Part shown: piece after piece, positions 9,246-18,451 of the stretch | How positions within the stretch are numbered: position 1 is the first letter of the stretch | Layout of the letters: each line of letters opens with the position of its first letter | NCBI RefSeq assembly: GCF_001949145.1 | Contig: NW_019091430.1 | Span: 180,364 to 198,814 of the forward strand | Direction of reading: 5' to 3' | Length of the DNA stretch: 18,451 nucleotides | Source of the DNA: Acanthaster planci | Lineage: Eukaryota > Echinodermata > Asteroidea > Valvatida > Acanthasteridae | Position numbers and translations under genes: made by a program | The notes under the pieces: model-generated | What the model was told of the DNA's origin: nothing | The model's database searches: none | Seen by the model: only the letters and a program-made list of their open reading frames with translations

Positions 9246-11376
9246 CTTTTGTGATGAACAAAAAAATACATCTGTTTTTGAAGAACTATTTCCCAATGAC
9301 TAAAATGTTTGCCATATCACTTAAAAGGGAAAACATTTTTAAAAGCCATTAAATGTGCAATTTTAATGCAAGATCCTGCAGGCTAAGCATGACATGTACA
9401 GAACGTAACGTTACGTACATGTACATGTAAAGTACATGTACAGTGCGTCGTGTCCGTCCGCATAGCTTGATCTGTGGGTTGGCTGCTGTGCTTGTACCGT
9501 TTCGTGTGCCGTGATAGTACACGGTGGCCCCTTTGCCGTGGCTCCCGTGGACAAGGCTACCGCCGGAAGGGCTTCGCGCTCACATTGCCTATCGCCCTGC
9601 AATATTTTCAGGCCGTAGAGAACACTGCTAACTAGAGAAATTCGTTTTAAACAATCAACATTTACAAAAGATTCAATTAATAACAAAAACTTTATATATC
9701 TCTACTTGCAAATAAACAAACTGTGATACAAATACTTAAGACTGTGTGTTGGAACGCATAATACCCATTCATTTTAGGGCACATCTTACAGGAGATTTTT
9801 ACTCATTTCAACTTTTTAAACTTACTCCATCATTAACACTTTCTCTCCCTTAAATAGATTATCGATTAGACAAATTTGTACAGTACAATTTTACACAGGC
9901 ATCATACCAGTTCGCCTAAATATAATTCTGTTAGTGCCCAGTGAACGTTTCACTCATAATATTTGTATAAGAGGTAGTTATATTAAATCTCTATGAAATA
10001 AATTAGTGTTCTTATTAAAAATTAAATGCAAGGAATTTCATGCAAATTGTGGGCTTTGATTGATACACCGTGTTATGTGTGAAATGTGCACTTCAGTTGG
10101 GTCATGTTATTGGAATGTTGTGCATGTATGTATTTAAATGAAGCCAATACTGCTTTGAGTACATGTAATACAATACATTGTAAATCTGGCATCCCACGGT
10201 ACTTCATGAATCACTTTATTATCCGGAGGCAAAACTCAGAAAGGAATGACTACTTATCCCTGAGGAAGGCTAGTTTGGCTAATATGACAGCTCAAGCAGT
10301 CGGTGTTTGTTTCATAACATCCTTAACCTGTACAATTTATAAACACAAATTAATCTCGCAAAAATGTTTCGAGATCGGTGTTCATTACCTCAACCGCCAC
10401 TAGTAATCGTGTCTCAATCCTTGAAGTAACTCGAGGAAATGCTCTGTATCTCACGCTTGATTTGACATAATTGAAAGAGCTAAATTGAGAGGCTTCTTGA
10501 ATGGATCGTCAGTTAGGAGAGCCACTCGATGTTTTATACATTCTGTTTTTGTCAATCATAAGTAAAAGTATATCGATAACATTGAACGTACGATACATTG
10601 ACAGTTTAAACAAGCACTCCACAAAACACATCATGTCCCTTTCCATCATAGGCCTACTTGAAGCATATAAAGAACTTCTTCCACTGGTTCCATAGTGAAA
10701 CACCAATTTCCGATAAGCGCTAAAATGCAAGTCTGGTGGATATTATAGGATATTGTTTTTGGAGTGCCGGAACAAAAAATAGTGAAAAACAATCGCCATG
10801 TCACTTGACGCGGTTTTGGTCAGAGTGTCAAATATTACACTTTCTGGTACAATATCAGCACTATTGACAGTAATATGAAGCGCGTTTTTAAAAGACTGGT
10901 TATTTTGTGTGTGTTTAATTCACAAATGGCAGGATAGATTTTCGGGATGAATAATGACTATTATGGCGTGGCCATGCGCTCCCCGTCTGAGGTTGAAACC
11001 GTTTTGTGTTTAGATATCCAATAACTCGTCAGTTGATAGTACCTGCAGAGAAAATTCATGTAAGGTGTTTGAAGGAATGTTGTAAAGATAAGCAGAACAT
11101 GATACAAAGAGACATTTCCAACACTTTCGTGCTGCAAACCATCAGAAAACTGCATAAAATATAGAAGAAAACAAAAACTTAAATCATTGCGCGCACACTT
11201 AAGAATGTATGCCCTTGTAGTTTGCAGTGAGCAACTAGTCGTGCATTGATTTGTGTAATATTATGAGCAGGTGATCACGAAAGCACGCAATATCTTAAAG
11301 GAGCGTCTGAAAACATTGAACTCTCCATTGGTCACAAAAGCCGTTCCGCTATTGACACATTCAGAATACTTAGTAC
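9246..11376. other. Long spacer, no gene recognised
   Basis: Apart from the palindrome cluster there is nothing I can name. Reading frames of 60-105 codons (for example plus 10086-10403 and minus 9411-9686) carry no motif, and their composition follows the local AT or CpG content. A 15-base word ATAGGCCTACTTGAA at 10648-10662 recurs at 13362-13376. Confidence 0.45.
9391..9441. repeat. Cluster of perfect palindromes
   Basis: Within about 50 bases lie the 14-base palindrome ACGTAACGTTACGT (9403-9416), the 14-base palindrome TACATGTACATGTA (9416-9429) and GTACATGTAC (9432-9441), with ACATGT copies beside them. Immediately right, to about 9580, the DNA is unusually GC- and CpG-rich. Possible protein-binding array, cruciform-prone site or repeat terminus; no specific factor is claimed. 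Confidence 0.65.
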
Positions 11377-11490
11377 ACTGAAAAATTGCCTGGGTTAAAC
11401 TTAACTGCAACTACGCAATAGTTTAGGTTGTTTTAACCCAATTTGGGTGATTGAAATTAATTTCTGGTTTGTTTTAACCAATTTTTCTAG
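11377..11490. mobile_element. Possible short MITE-like element
   Basis: Imperfect terminal inverted repeats bound about 114 bases. The left end reads CACTGAAAAATTGCCTGGGT and the right end, as reverse complement, reads CTAGAAAAATTGGTTAAAAC. Inside lie TGGGTTAAAC, then TTTTAACCCAATTTGGGT, giving a second internal inversion. There is no coding capacity. The size and structure fit a miniature inverted-repeat transposon, but no clear target-site duplication is visible, so the exact ends are uncertain. Confidence 0.4.
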
Positions 11491-12070
11491 ATCCTCCCTG
11501 ACTGTAGACAGGACCATTTACATCATTTGTACGCTTTGCTCGAAAGCAACAAACACGTTTAAATCTTAATTTGGATATTGACTATATAGGACGATTCCCC
11601 AAAAAGGTGAGCCCCAAAATAACATTTATTTTTCCCCAAAATTAACGCAATAATTGGTTTGGGGATTATTTGAAAACTATAAACTTCATCTAAATCTGAC
11701 GACGCGTTGTGTGGATAATCTCGATTACGTAGGAAATCTACCTTTTGTTTCATACAAGGGGATTTACCGCATCACTTATGCCTTTAAACACTAGCAGTAA
11801 CGCGGGGAATCATTAGAAAGACCTGTAAAATGATGATTCTGAACTGAAGAACTGTATCAAACGTCTTTTGTTTTCTATCAGCAAACAAATACGATCCTAA
11901 AACGGTTCTAAATGGTTCAAATATTATAGAAGCAACTGAGATCAGCACAATGACTGAGGTAAATTATACAGGTTCAGCTGAAGCTCATTAAACTGTGATA
12001 TTTAATAAACAACCATTGCCCTCTGACATAAGCACCAGATTCATAAAGTTCAAGAGCTAGAAAGAATTTG
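11491..12070. other. Spacer, no gene recognised
   Basis: AT-rich sequence with only short chance frames. No recognisable motif on either strand. Confidence 0.5.
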
Positions 12071-12230
12071 GAACGAAGTCAGGAACCCTAACAGTTGTGT
12101 AATAATAGGGAGATTTGAATTCAGTGACCGCGTCATTGCAAGATAAATAAGAACGAAGTCAGGAACCCTAACAGTTGTGTAATAATAGGGAGATTTGAAT
12201 TCAGTGACCACGTCATTGCAAGATAAATAA
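12071..12230. repeat. Two-copy 80-base direct tandem duplication
   Basis: Bases 12071-12150 are repeated immediately at 12151-12230. The copies differ at one position only: G at 12130 against A at 12210, within CCGCG versus CCACG, a CpG-type transition. Because 80 is not a multiple of three, no frame is maintained through both copies, so this is not a protein repeat. The near identity indicates either a recent duplication or an assembly artefact. Confidence 0.95.
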
Positions 12231-13148
12231 GATAAATTTCCATTGGACAGAACAAACAATGAGTTGTATTACGGAATTAAAAAATAAGTCTTCAGTTTTT
12301 TACAGGTGACATACTAAGCTTCAATGTGATACCAAAAACATAATTTCTCATAATTGCTTAATGGAAAAAGTAAATATTTTTGGGTTGCGTCATGTAGGTG
12401 TCACATTGTATAGCTAACCTGATGGTTATGTATTGTTTGAAAATGCATATTTCTGAGTATCGACCCTCATTTCAAACAAGTTTCTGTGTGGCGTTTTTAA
12501 ATGAGCCTATAGCCAACCACAATTAAACCGCAGTTCGCACGCGTGCGTCTAATGCCTCTTTGTCCATGCAGGGTTTTTATAATTTATAATGCGCGGTAAC
12601 CTCAGGCTATAAAAATAGGCAAATATGTGTCCTACGATTTACGAAAACGTCAAACAAAATGTAATATACGTGAAAGACGTCGACACAGCTTGAAATAGAG
12701 ACGACTGTGACCTCCATTGTTTCCTCAAAATGTCCGCACGCCAGACAGAATAATTTATACAGTGCCATTACTATAGATTTACCCAATTTATTTTTATTAT
12801 AGCTGCAAGTCTCCTCGACCTATAAAAACCCTCTATGTCCCTGAATATTTTGGGAAGTATAATACGAGTACTAGTAAACTTTGAGGAAAGGAACAACCGC
12901 ATGGGCGTCGCTAGAATTATTTTCTGGGGAAACAACGAATTAAGAGAGGAAGGGGTTAATTTCGAGGGGGGGTGTTCAAGGATATTAGCAAAAATCGCCT
13001 TCCTCTCGTCTTTTTTTAAATTTCCTTTCTCTCGTTTGATTTCGTATGCTTTTCTGTCATTTTTATTTTCTGGGAATGGACGACAATTTCTGCAGTTATC
13101 AATCACTTCCGAGATCTGCTACGAAAGACAAGATATGCTACTACTCAC
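12231..13148 (-). other. Downstream flank of the SLC46 gene; last exon unresolved
   Basis: The gene's final exon and 3' end should lie here or further left. Two 3' splice-like sites are visible on the minus strand. One ends at 12922 (GTTTCCCCAG) and would add a single Lys before a stop. The other ends at 12841 (AAAATATTCAG) and opens a 24-codon frame to a TAG at 12773. AATAAA-type signals on the minus strand cluster at 12786-12797. Neither exon can be proven by eye. Confidence 0.35.
12899..12982. repeat. Dispersed-repeat-like segment with GGCGTCGCTAG end
   Basis: The order GGGCGTCGCTAGAATTATTT, TCTGGGG, an A/G-rich middle, then GAGGGGGGGTGTTCAAGGAT resembles a repeat end common in marine invertebrate genomes (GGCGT-GC-AGAATTTTTT followed by a G-run). 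The identification is from memory. If right, the good-looking splice site at 12922 is inside a repeat and may not be used by the transporter gene. Confidence 0.35.
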
Positions 13149-13305
13149 CCTGTCATAAAACATATGGGTACGTAGAAAGATGCCATAACCAGAAAGGTGA
13201 AGCCTTGATAGATGCCTGTGGTGATCCCATACATCAGATTGAAAATAAGCGGACCAATCAGATGGCCGATGCTCTCGATGCTACTGGCCAGTGAGAACAT
13301 TGCTC
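13149..13305 (-). CDS. SLC46-family transporter, exon encoding helices 11-12
   Basis: A 157-base exon. The 3' splice site (TTTCTCACACAG) ends at 13306. The 5' splice site GTGAGT starts at 13148. It completes codon 397 (Gly) and encodes residues 398-448: AMFSLASSIESIGHLIGP (helix 11), IFNLMYGITTGIY, then GFTFLVMASFYVPICFM (helix 12). It ends in phase 2. Human SLC46A1 has the corresponding EQG-ALFS junction and a tail of about 20 residues after helix 12. If the donor were not used, translation would stop at the very next codon (GGG then TGA), giving a protein with almost no cytoplasmic tail. Confidence 0.88.
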
Positions 13306-14316
13306 CTGTGTGAGAAAGAATGTTGATTCATAATGATGTAGATCTGTTTAAGTTTATTTAAATAGGCCTACTTGAATGAAAAGCTTGGTTCAGCTAAATT
13401 TGTAAAAGTAAACGAGTTTCAGGTGGCTAGCCTAAAGTTTTAAATTTTAGTTTGAAATGAGGCCCTTTTAATTGGAAATGCAAGTTTCTTCAAAAAATTA
13501 GGGGAAAGACTTGTAGACCTGCCTAGATGAAGCAAGAAGTACAGATGACTGAGCTCCTCTGCAGGAAGGACTGGGAACTCTGGCGGCATGGTTTGGGAAT
13601 GTCACGGTGATTCGTTAAGATTCACTAAAGGCTTGTGATAATGTATGACTGCATCCTTCGCAGTAAATAAGTCATAAATCTTATCGCTCCCTCCGTCCAA
13701 TTTTCATCCAGCTTGGGGCCTATAGTGCTTCCAACAAAACGAACACTCCGACCAGCATGGCTCTTTTCATCCGATGAGGGCGATACTTCTGCTCCAGTTT
13801 TTTAACAATTCGACTCCTATGAGACTTTTAGGGATAGTAAGATGCGGCCGCTTTCCAAGAACAGAATAACATTAAGCAGGACAAAACTGCAGGCCGGTTA
13901 AGTTGTTGTTTTAAGTCTTTCTGCTGTCACGATTAGCAAAGAAAATTTCCTGTTCGAGAGTGTACTCTTCAGGTTCGTATACAAATGGCTCACATTAATC
14001 ACGTGGCTATAAGCCACATGATTTTCTTTTTGGTAGTCTTTACCCCTGCTTGTCTCTCTCCACCCAGTAGTATAAATTGTCCTGGCAAACACGGGGAAGA
14101 AAGCCAATCTGCTTTGGACTTGCCCCCCACCAAAGCTGAATAAAAAAAACATTGCCAATTGTCTTATGAAAAGGGTTCCAGAAATAAACACCTGCATGAT
14201 AACGAAACTTTATAGAATAGAATTATAGAATTTTATATTTATTTCATACTTTTTATTAACTTCATGAAAATGAGCCTGTATGCTTCCAGTTTAAGTTCAC
14301 TGCATGTATTCTTTAC
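13306..14316 (-). other. Intron between SLC46 exons (about 1.0 kb)
   Basis: GT-AG intron in phase 1. No nested gene is recognised. Minus-strand frame 13898-14197 has no motif. The 15-base word ATAGGCCTACTTGAA (13362-13376) is shared with 10648-10662. Confidence 0.8.
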
Positions 14317-14400
14317 CTTGTTCCTCTTCATCCACAAGTTTTGATAGTCGTGAACGAACTGCAGGCGACACAAGGAACCGGAAAGAACCACAAATACCAG
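14317..14400 (-). CDS. SLC46-family transporter, exon encoding helix 10 and following loop
   Basis: An 84-base exon. The 3' splice site (TATTGTCTTGCAG) ends at 14401. The donor GTAAAG starts at 14316. It completes codon 369 (Ala) and encodes residues 370-396: GICGSFRFLVSPAVRSRLSK then LVDEEEQ. The loop sequence SRLSKLVDEEEQG closely matches the KLSKLV-EQG loop of human SLC46A1 after helix 10 and is the most diagnostic SLC46 signature in the 3' half. Phase 1 at both ends, so skipping it would keep the frame but remove a helix. Confidence 0.92.
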
Positions 14401-14730
14401 CTGCAAGACAATATGGTAACAAGATGGACATGAACCTAATTATCACAATACAAATATTTTGAGAACTTGTCTAAAATTAATACCAAACGAAGGAATCGCC
14501 TTCCTCTGAGTATATTTAATTAAGGTCTAAAAACTGGCAGCTTATAATTTCCGTTGGCTCTGCTTCATTCATTGCAGCAATACGTTTATTCATGCAAAGG
14601 TTTGGTGACCCTGTAGTGTTATTTCAGTCGCTCTTAATCATAAGCACTTTAAAAACCGTATTCACTCTGTTTTAAACGCTAGAGGACCAGATTTGCACCA
14701 ATTTGATTTAATTTCCCATCTGGTACCTAC
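14401..14730 (-). other. Intron between SLC46 exons (330 bases)
   Basis: GT-AG intron in phase 1. Donor GTAGGT at 14730. Nothing else recognised inside. Confidence 0.85.
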
Positions 14731-14862
14731 CAATAAAGAGGATCGTAGTCGATCGGCTAAATGCAACGAGGGTGAGACTTGCCGCAAAGGAGAGCGCCCC
14801 CAATTGCACCACGCCGAGGTCATTAACACACATATTGAAAATCTTCCCTCCGAGTAACGTAC
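14731..14862 (-). CDS. SLC46-family transporter, exon encoding helix 9 region
   Basis: A 132-base exon. The 3' splice site (ACTGTGTTGTGCAG) ends at 14863. The donor GTAGGT starts at 14730. It completes Gly325 and encodes residues 326-368: TLLGGKIFNMCVNDLGVVQL, GALSFAASLTLVAF (helix 9) and SRSTTILFI (start of helix 10). The organisation follows human SLC46A1, where a Leu-Leu-Lys-rich helix end is followed by a short loop and a Gly/Ala-rich helix. The joined phases (1 to 1) keep the frame exactly. Confidence 0.92.
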
Positions 14863-15609
14863 CTGCACAACACAGTATAGAGAATTACCACCAGCCCAGT
14901 CGCCGGGGTGTGGGGGTAGGCGCCCCCCGGCGAAATCTAGTCTTCCATCTACAAAACATTAAGCATTGAATCTATTGTGCTTGTGATGTGCCCCCTAGCT
15001 GGTACTGTGCCCCACCTCACCCCACCCCGCCACCCCAGCCCGAAGATAGCATAGCAATGGGGTTGACTACCGCTATATAGAGACAGTGGCTTTTCCGAAA
15101 AATTGAATTTATTTTGCTTCGACTTTTCTTTTGTGCTTATTCTCTTCCTAGTAGAACTAAAGTCTGAACTTAAAAATCAGACCTGGAGGCCAAAATGCGG
15201 CTCATTAGCAGAGAGAAGATGATGCTCAGGATTGTCAAGCATGTTAAGTCAGTCACAAGAAACTCAAGCCACAATCAGCCACAAGTATGCTGGAATCAAA
15301 GGAATGCTTTTACCGCAATTTATTTGAACTGCTTGTAAAATTAAAAGTGGAAATTGGCTGCTGAAATTATGAGGGCATGTGATGACTTGTCTGATGTGAT
15401 TACAACTGTTCACGGCGATCCTAACCTTCCCAAAATGGGGGAGGTCGATATAAACGTGGTAAGCTTAAGACGTGCATCAAACCCGAACCCTCCCTCCTTC
15501 CACCAACTTATCTGCTTCTACTAACCATTCCAGCCTTAAATCAAGTTTCTCACTTTTATCTCATTATCAGTTGGGTTGTCTCAGTATTAAAATAAAATGA
15601 CATCTTTAC
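14863..15609 (-). other. Intron between SLC46 exons (747 bases)
   Basis: GT-AG intron in phase 1. It holds a strong hairpin at 14901-14932 and a C-rich stretch at 14991-15041 that look like a repeat remnant. No other gene is recognised. Confidence 0.85.
14901..14932. repeat. GC-rich hairpin in the intron
   Basis: Perfect 8-base arms CGCCGGGG (14901-14908) and CCCCGGCG (14925-14932) flank a 16-base G-rich loop. It lies 38 bases inside the intron from the 3' splice site of the helix-9 exon. It resembles the G/C-run ends of dispersed repeats (compare 9189-9245). It could slow splicing of this intron, but nothing shows that it does. Confidence 0.6.
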
Positions 15610-16582
15610 CTGCAGATCCGAGTAAGAGAGCCGACGCTACGTAATAGCCAACAGTAATGGGTGTCCAGCATAGAGGGGGGCTTAGGACGTAGAGGAGTAT
15701 GAGAAGAAAAGCCGTGTAAAGGATGGTCATATGGACACCAAGGACAATCATAAAAAACATCATCTGCCTTCGCTGCTTGCTGCTGTATCGCATGAACATC
15801 CCGTAGATATCATCAAGCAGACGGTTGTTAAACAGCTCAAGGTTCTCCAGCCCTCCAGATTTACCACGGGTTTCTTTCAGGAGGACGGTAATGTAGACGA
15901 GACTGGCGAGCATAGTGGCCACCACGAACCAGAAGGGGACACCGAAGCCCTGCTGGACCACCCAGTACCCAACCAGGATCTGCGAAGCCCCTGTGCCAAC
16001 CTCGATCGTAATGCCAACCAGTATCAGGCGGAAGGTCCGCTCGCGCTCGGTGGTAATGTCGGCTAAGTAGGCGTTGCAGACCGCTAACACTGCCGAGAAA
16101 TCACCAGTCAGGCCTAGACAGAATTCGGCGAGCAATAAGTACCAAAGCTTGCCATCGGTGTAGGTCACAATGATCCAGACGATGGAGCCCATCAGGTAGC
16201 CGATGATAGGGATGACTAGAGCGCGCTTGCGCCCACCCAAGTCACTCCAGGAACCAATAAGGGGAGCGCTTACAAGTGACGGCACGACTTGAAAGAGATT
16301 GAGCAACAGTAGCCAATAAGAGGCCCTAGACTGGGTCTCTGCATACAGTGCCTCTTGTGACTGGTTACTAAGATGACGACAAAGAGTGTCGTCTGGCCCA
16401 AGCACTGCGGATCTAGAGCCTTTCGTCCCATCCAATCCATCGGCGATTCTTAGGGTGATATATTCAGCTCGCAACGTAACTATCATACTGTAAGATATGA
16501 AGAATACTAATACGACAGGCTCAACAGTGATACAAGGGTACTTGACCTTGTGTTGAAGGTACTTCTCCGTTGATGTGGACAT
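15610..16582 (-). CDS. SLC46: SLC46-family MFS transporter (proton-coupled folate transporter-like), main coding exon
   Basis: Encodes residues 1-324 and the first base of codon 325. With the three short exons to the left the protein is at least 448 residues, close to the 459 of human SLC46A1. The start is MSTSTEK at 16582, because a 3' splice site (TTTCTTTCACAG) ends at 16598, just upstream. Helix 1 is about 20-37 (TVEPVVLVFF). The first outer loop carries Cys68 and an N-glycosylation sequon (Asn73). Helices 2-6 span about 89-236, with the MFS motif A loop GSWSDLGGRK at 110-119 and GDF at 160-162 in helix 4. A cytoplasmic loop (about 237-270) precedes helix 7 with His284, and PPLCW (Cys305) precedes helix 8. 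Cys68 and Cys305 match the SLC46A1 outer disulfide pair. The glutamate needed for proton coupling (Glu185 in SLC46A1) aligns with Gly190. The family is firm; the substrate is not. It should lie in the plasma or lysosomal membrane. Splice donor GTAAAG at 15609. Confidence 0.93.
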
Positions 16583-16597
16583 GTTATAGTTGCTTAT
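16583..16597 (-). other. 5' untranslated part of the main SLC46 exon, with upstream 3' splice site
   Basis: The intron acceptor (ATTTCTTTCACAG) ends at 16598, leaving 15 bases before the ATG. The start has A at -3 (AACATGT), a favourable context. The 15 bases are open in frame (ISNYN), so a short coding extension from an upstream exon cannot be excluded. A non-coding first exon is the simpler reading. Confidence 0.7.
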
Positions 16598-18451
16598 CTG
16601 TGAAAGAAATTTCAATTTAAGCTTTGTGTGATTAAACGTATAATGATTGAATATGGGTACTTCGAATTCACCATGACTACTTTATACAAATCATTTGGTC
16701 CTTTCGTTGAAATGGAAATTGTTAATATGACGGAATTGAAAGAAGGTGAGTCTTGTAATGTGACTGTATCAGTATGAACGTGACAACTTTCCATGACAAG
16801 CCAGCAACAGACAGGTTGCTGCGCTAGTACTTTTCTTGTTTTCTATCAATGTGTACTTAGCTTCCAATCCCGTCCAGGACGAGAGCATGCGGATTTCTTC
16901 TGAAGAATATTACACACGAAAGTAAAACATGATCTGGATCTGAATGCATTTATTCAAGCTTGACCGAACAAAACAAATTCACAAATTGACAAATGATAAG
17001 AACTGAAACATGAAAATTGATTCAAATTAATTACTGAAGTAGTGAAATGAAATACAGGCTCTATATTTGATATACGCCATCCATCGCCTTTACTTTCATA
17101 TCATAATTTGTGAAAGGTAGCAAAACCAAACCAAGCTAGACGGACCTCTGCAAATCTTGAAAAAGCCTGACATTCTGATCCTAGCAGAATCCTCATGGTA
17201 AAATGATGACAGATCAATACTTACAGTTTAAATTTCCTTGTGTGTAAACAAGAATATGTTTCCAACATCACTCGCCGATGAACTATATTTCAGGCTTATA
17301 TTCCAGGAAACAGACCTTTCCTGTTACTTCACACACAATGCATATTGGTTCTTGATCAATCGAGAACAACTAGTCGTTGGGAGAATGAACTCACTGTGGT
17401 TGCAATATGAAAGGTGAAAGCAGAGAATAATCACGGCTTGACTCAGTTTTTTGCTGGTAGGTAAGGCTTCTACATGTAGTTACAAAAATGCTGGTCATGG
17501 ACTTTTTATTGACGCAGATGCAAAATACATGCGTGTCACGCTCTCCCTACATTCTCTAAGAGACGTAAGACAAATAGTGTTTCAAAATAGTTTCGAAAGT
17601 CATGTTGTTTCAAGAGAAAATGGTGAACCAGCGTAACATTACATAGGCTAATATCATGAATACAACTGATTACACTCCATTAATGTTTCTTTGTGTACAA
17701 GAAGACTCTCTCGTATTGCGTTTGGGCCCGCATAGTTTACACGCGTGGAAACTGGACAATCAATCGTGACACGCAGTGCGGTCCAGACGACTGTTTCCTG
17801 AAAATGGTGGTGCACTTCAAACACAGCGTTGTGTATGCTGACCTTTTGTTTTGGGAGTCCAGACAAAAACGATGGCAGTACTGGTAATTGTATAATTTCA
17901 AGCACGAAGCCAGGATTTTGCTTGCCTGTTGACGTGATGGTTTTTCATATTTCCATGGGATGTGCGCAATTTGCAGTTGAACAGAGAGGGCGGTCACGGA
18001 CACCATTTACCGGGAACATGTCTGGACTTGCCACGCCCTTAATTAGCCCACATTTGTCCTTGAAGTCACCAGCGGCCATACCACGCCAAATACAAAGGTA
18101 ATAATGAGTGCACTGCACTAATTTAACGTATGAAGCGATACATGGGACGGAGAGTACCCCACACGCACACACGCCCAAACACATGCATGTTGGTCATTGT
18201 TTGATCGAAGTCTCAGGAATTCTTTACAGACATCTAGGGGATGTGTTGGGTAACAATACTCTAAGGAGTGTATGGGGATTGGACATGCCGGGGGTACCCC
18301 TCCGTCACATATTTAGCCTATACTGATTCAGCAAATTATCCACCAAATCAAACCATCCTCCCAACTTACAGTGAACGTTCCCAAGCTTGCCAGAGGCCAT
18401 TTCTTAAGGGTGCACCACTACAAATGAATTCCCATAGACTGCAATGATAAA
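16598..18451. other. Upstream flank of the SLC46 gene; promoter and first exon not located
   Basis: No coding exon is recognised in 1.85 kb. Minus-strand donor-like sites (GTAAGT) start at 17224 and 18369 and could end a non-coding first exon. A minus-strand AATAAA at 16949-16954 could be the 3' end of a neighbouring gene or chance. Many short frames overlap on both strands at 17650-18330 without motifs. A CA-rich run at 18161-18183 is a weak microsatellite. Confidence 0.4.

Noticed and set aside
9411-9686. 91-codon minus-strand frame
   Set aside because: It is open mainly because the DNA is CpG-rich and it ends in the palindrome cluster (a YMYFTCTCT-like tail); no homology recognised.
10086-10403. 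105-codon plus-strand frame
   Set aside because: No domain or membrane pattern of a known family, no splice context and an erratic composition; likely chance.
12050-12259. Minus-strand frame over the 80-base duplication
   Set aside because: The unit length is not a multiple of three, so each copy is read in a different frame; not a protein repeat.
12771-13158. Opposed frames of over 100 codons on both strands
   Set aside because: They run across a repeat-like segment and low-complexity purine/pyrimidine tracts with no protein signature. Only the last part of the minus frame is kept as one weak terminal-exon candidate.
14662-14868. 68-codon minus-strand frame over the helix-9 exon
   Set aside because: It is the wrong frame. 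The splice-defined frame of the same bases gives the SLC46 helix-9 sequence.
15731-16066. 111-codon plus-strand frame
   Set aside because: It lies wholly antisense to the main SLC46 exon, whose minus-strand protein is clearly conserved; it is a shadow.
1-18451. A novel defence, biosynthetic or CRISPR-like system
   Set aside because: The DNA is eukaryotic in texture, with one spliced transporter gene and decayed transposons. No gene cluster, spaced repeat array or toxin-antitoxin-like pair is present.

Overview
The window reads as nuclear DNA of a marine invertebrate, most likely a deuterostome such as an echinoderm or hemichordate. It has one spliced gene with GT-AG introns, long AT-rich spacers, decayed transposons, clusters of TACATGTA-type palindromes, and T-run/G-run and GGCGTCGCTAG-type repeat ends. 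The phylum is inferred from texture only. I see no bacterial operons, phage genes, CRISPR arrays or RNA genes.

The one convincing gene lies on the minus strand at 13149-16597. It is a 12-helix major facilitator transporter of the SLC46 family (proton-coupled folate transporter and relatives). A large exon (15610-16597) is preceded by a 3' splice site 15 bases before the ATG, so a 5' non-coding exon must lie upstream. Three short exons follow (14731-14862, 14317-14400, 13149-13305), joined by introns of phase 1, 1 and 1. Together they give 448 residues plus two bases. Only the last few residues or the C-terminal tail beyond 13149 are unresolved.

The left half holds transposon relics. At 3416-5163 on the plus strand is a broken DIRS-type retrotransposon: a gag-like region with two zinc-binding motifs, then a reverse transcriptase in four frames. 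Both catalytic aspartates that can be judged are replaced by asparagine, and a piece of the palm is missing. At 7636-8213 is a second relic in shifted frames that resembles the C-terminal part of SWIM/MULE-type transposase-like proteins. The first 62 bases of that relic occur again at 6758-6819, and both copies can be read in the same frame.

Other structure includes a degenerate AT-rich tandem array (295-610), a CpG-dense patch with hairpins and a TATA-like site (6285-6640), a palindrome cluster (9391-9441), a possible small MITE (11377-11490) and a recent exact 80-base tandem duplication (12071-12230). The remaining spacers show nothing I can name. I found no evidence for a new multi-gene system. 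The observations most worth following are the transporter's loss of a proton-coupling glutamate, the pattern of DIRS decay, and the duplicated 62-base coding-like segment.
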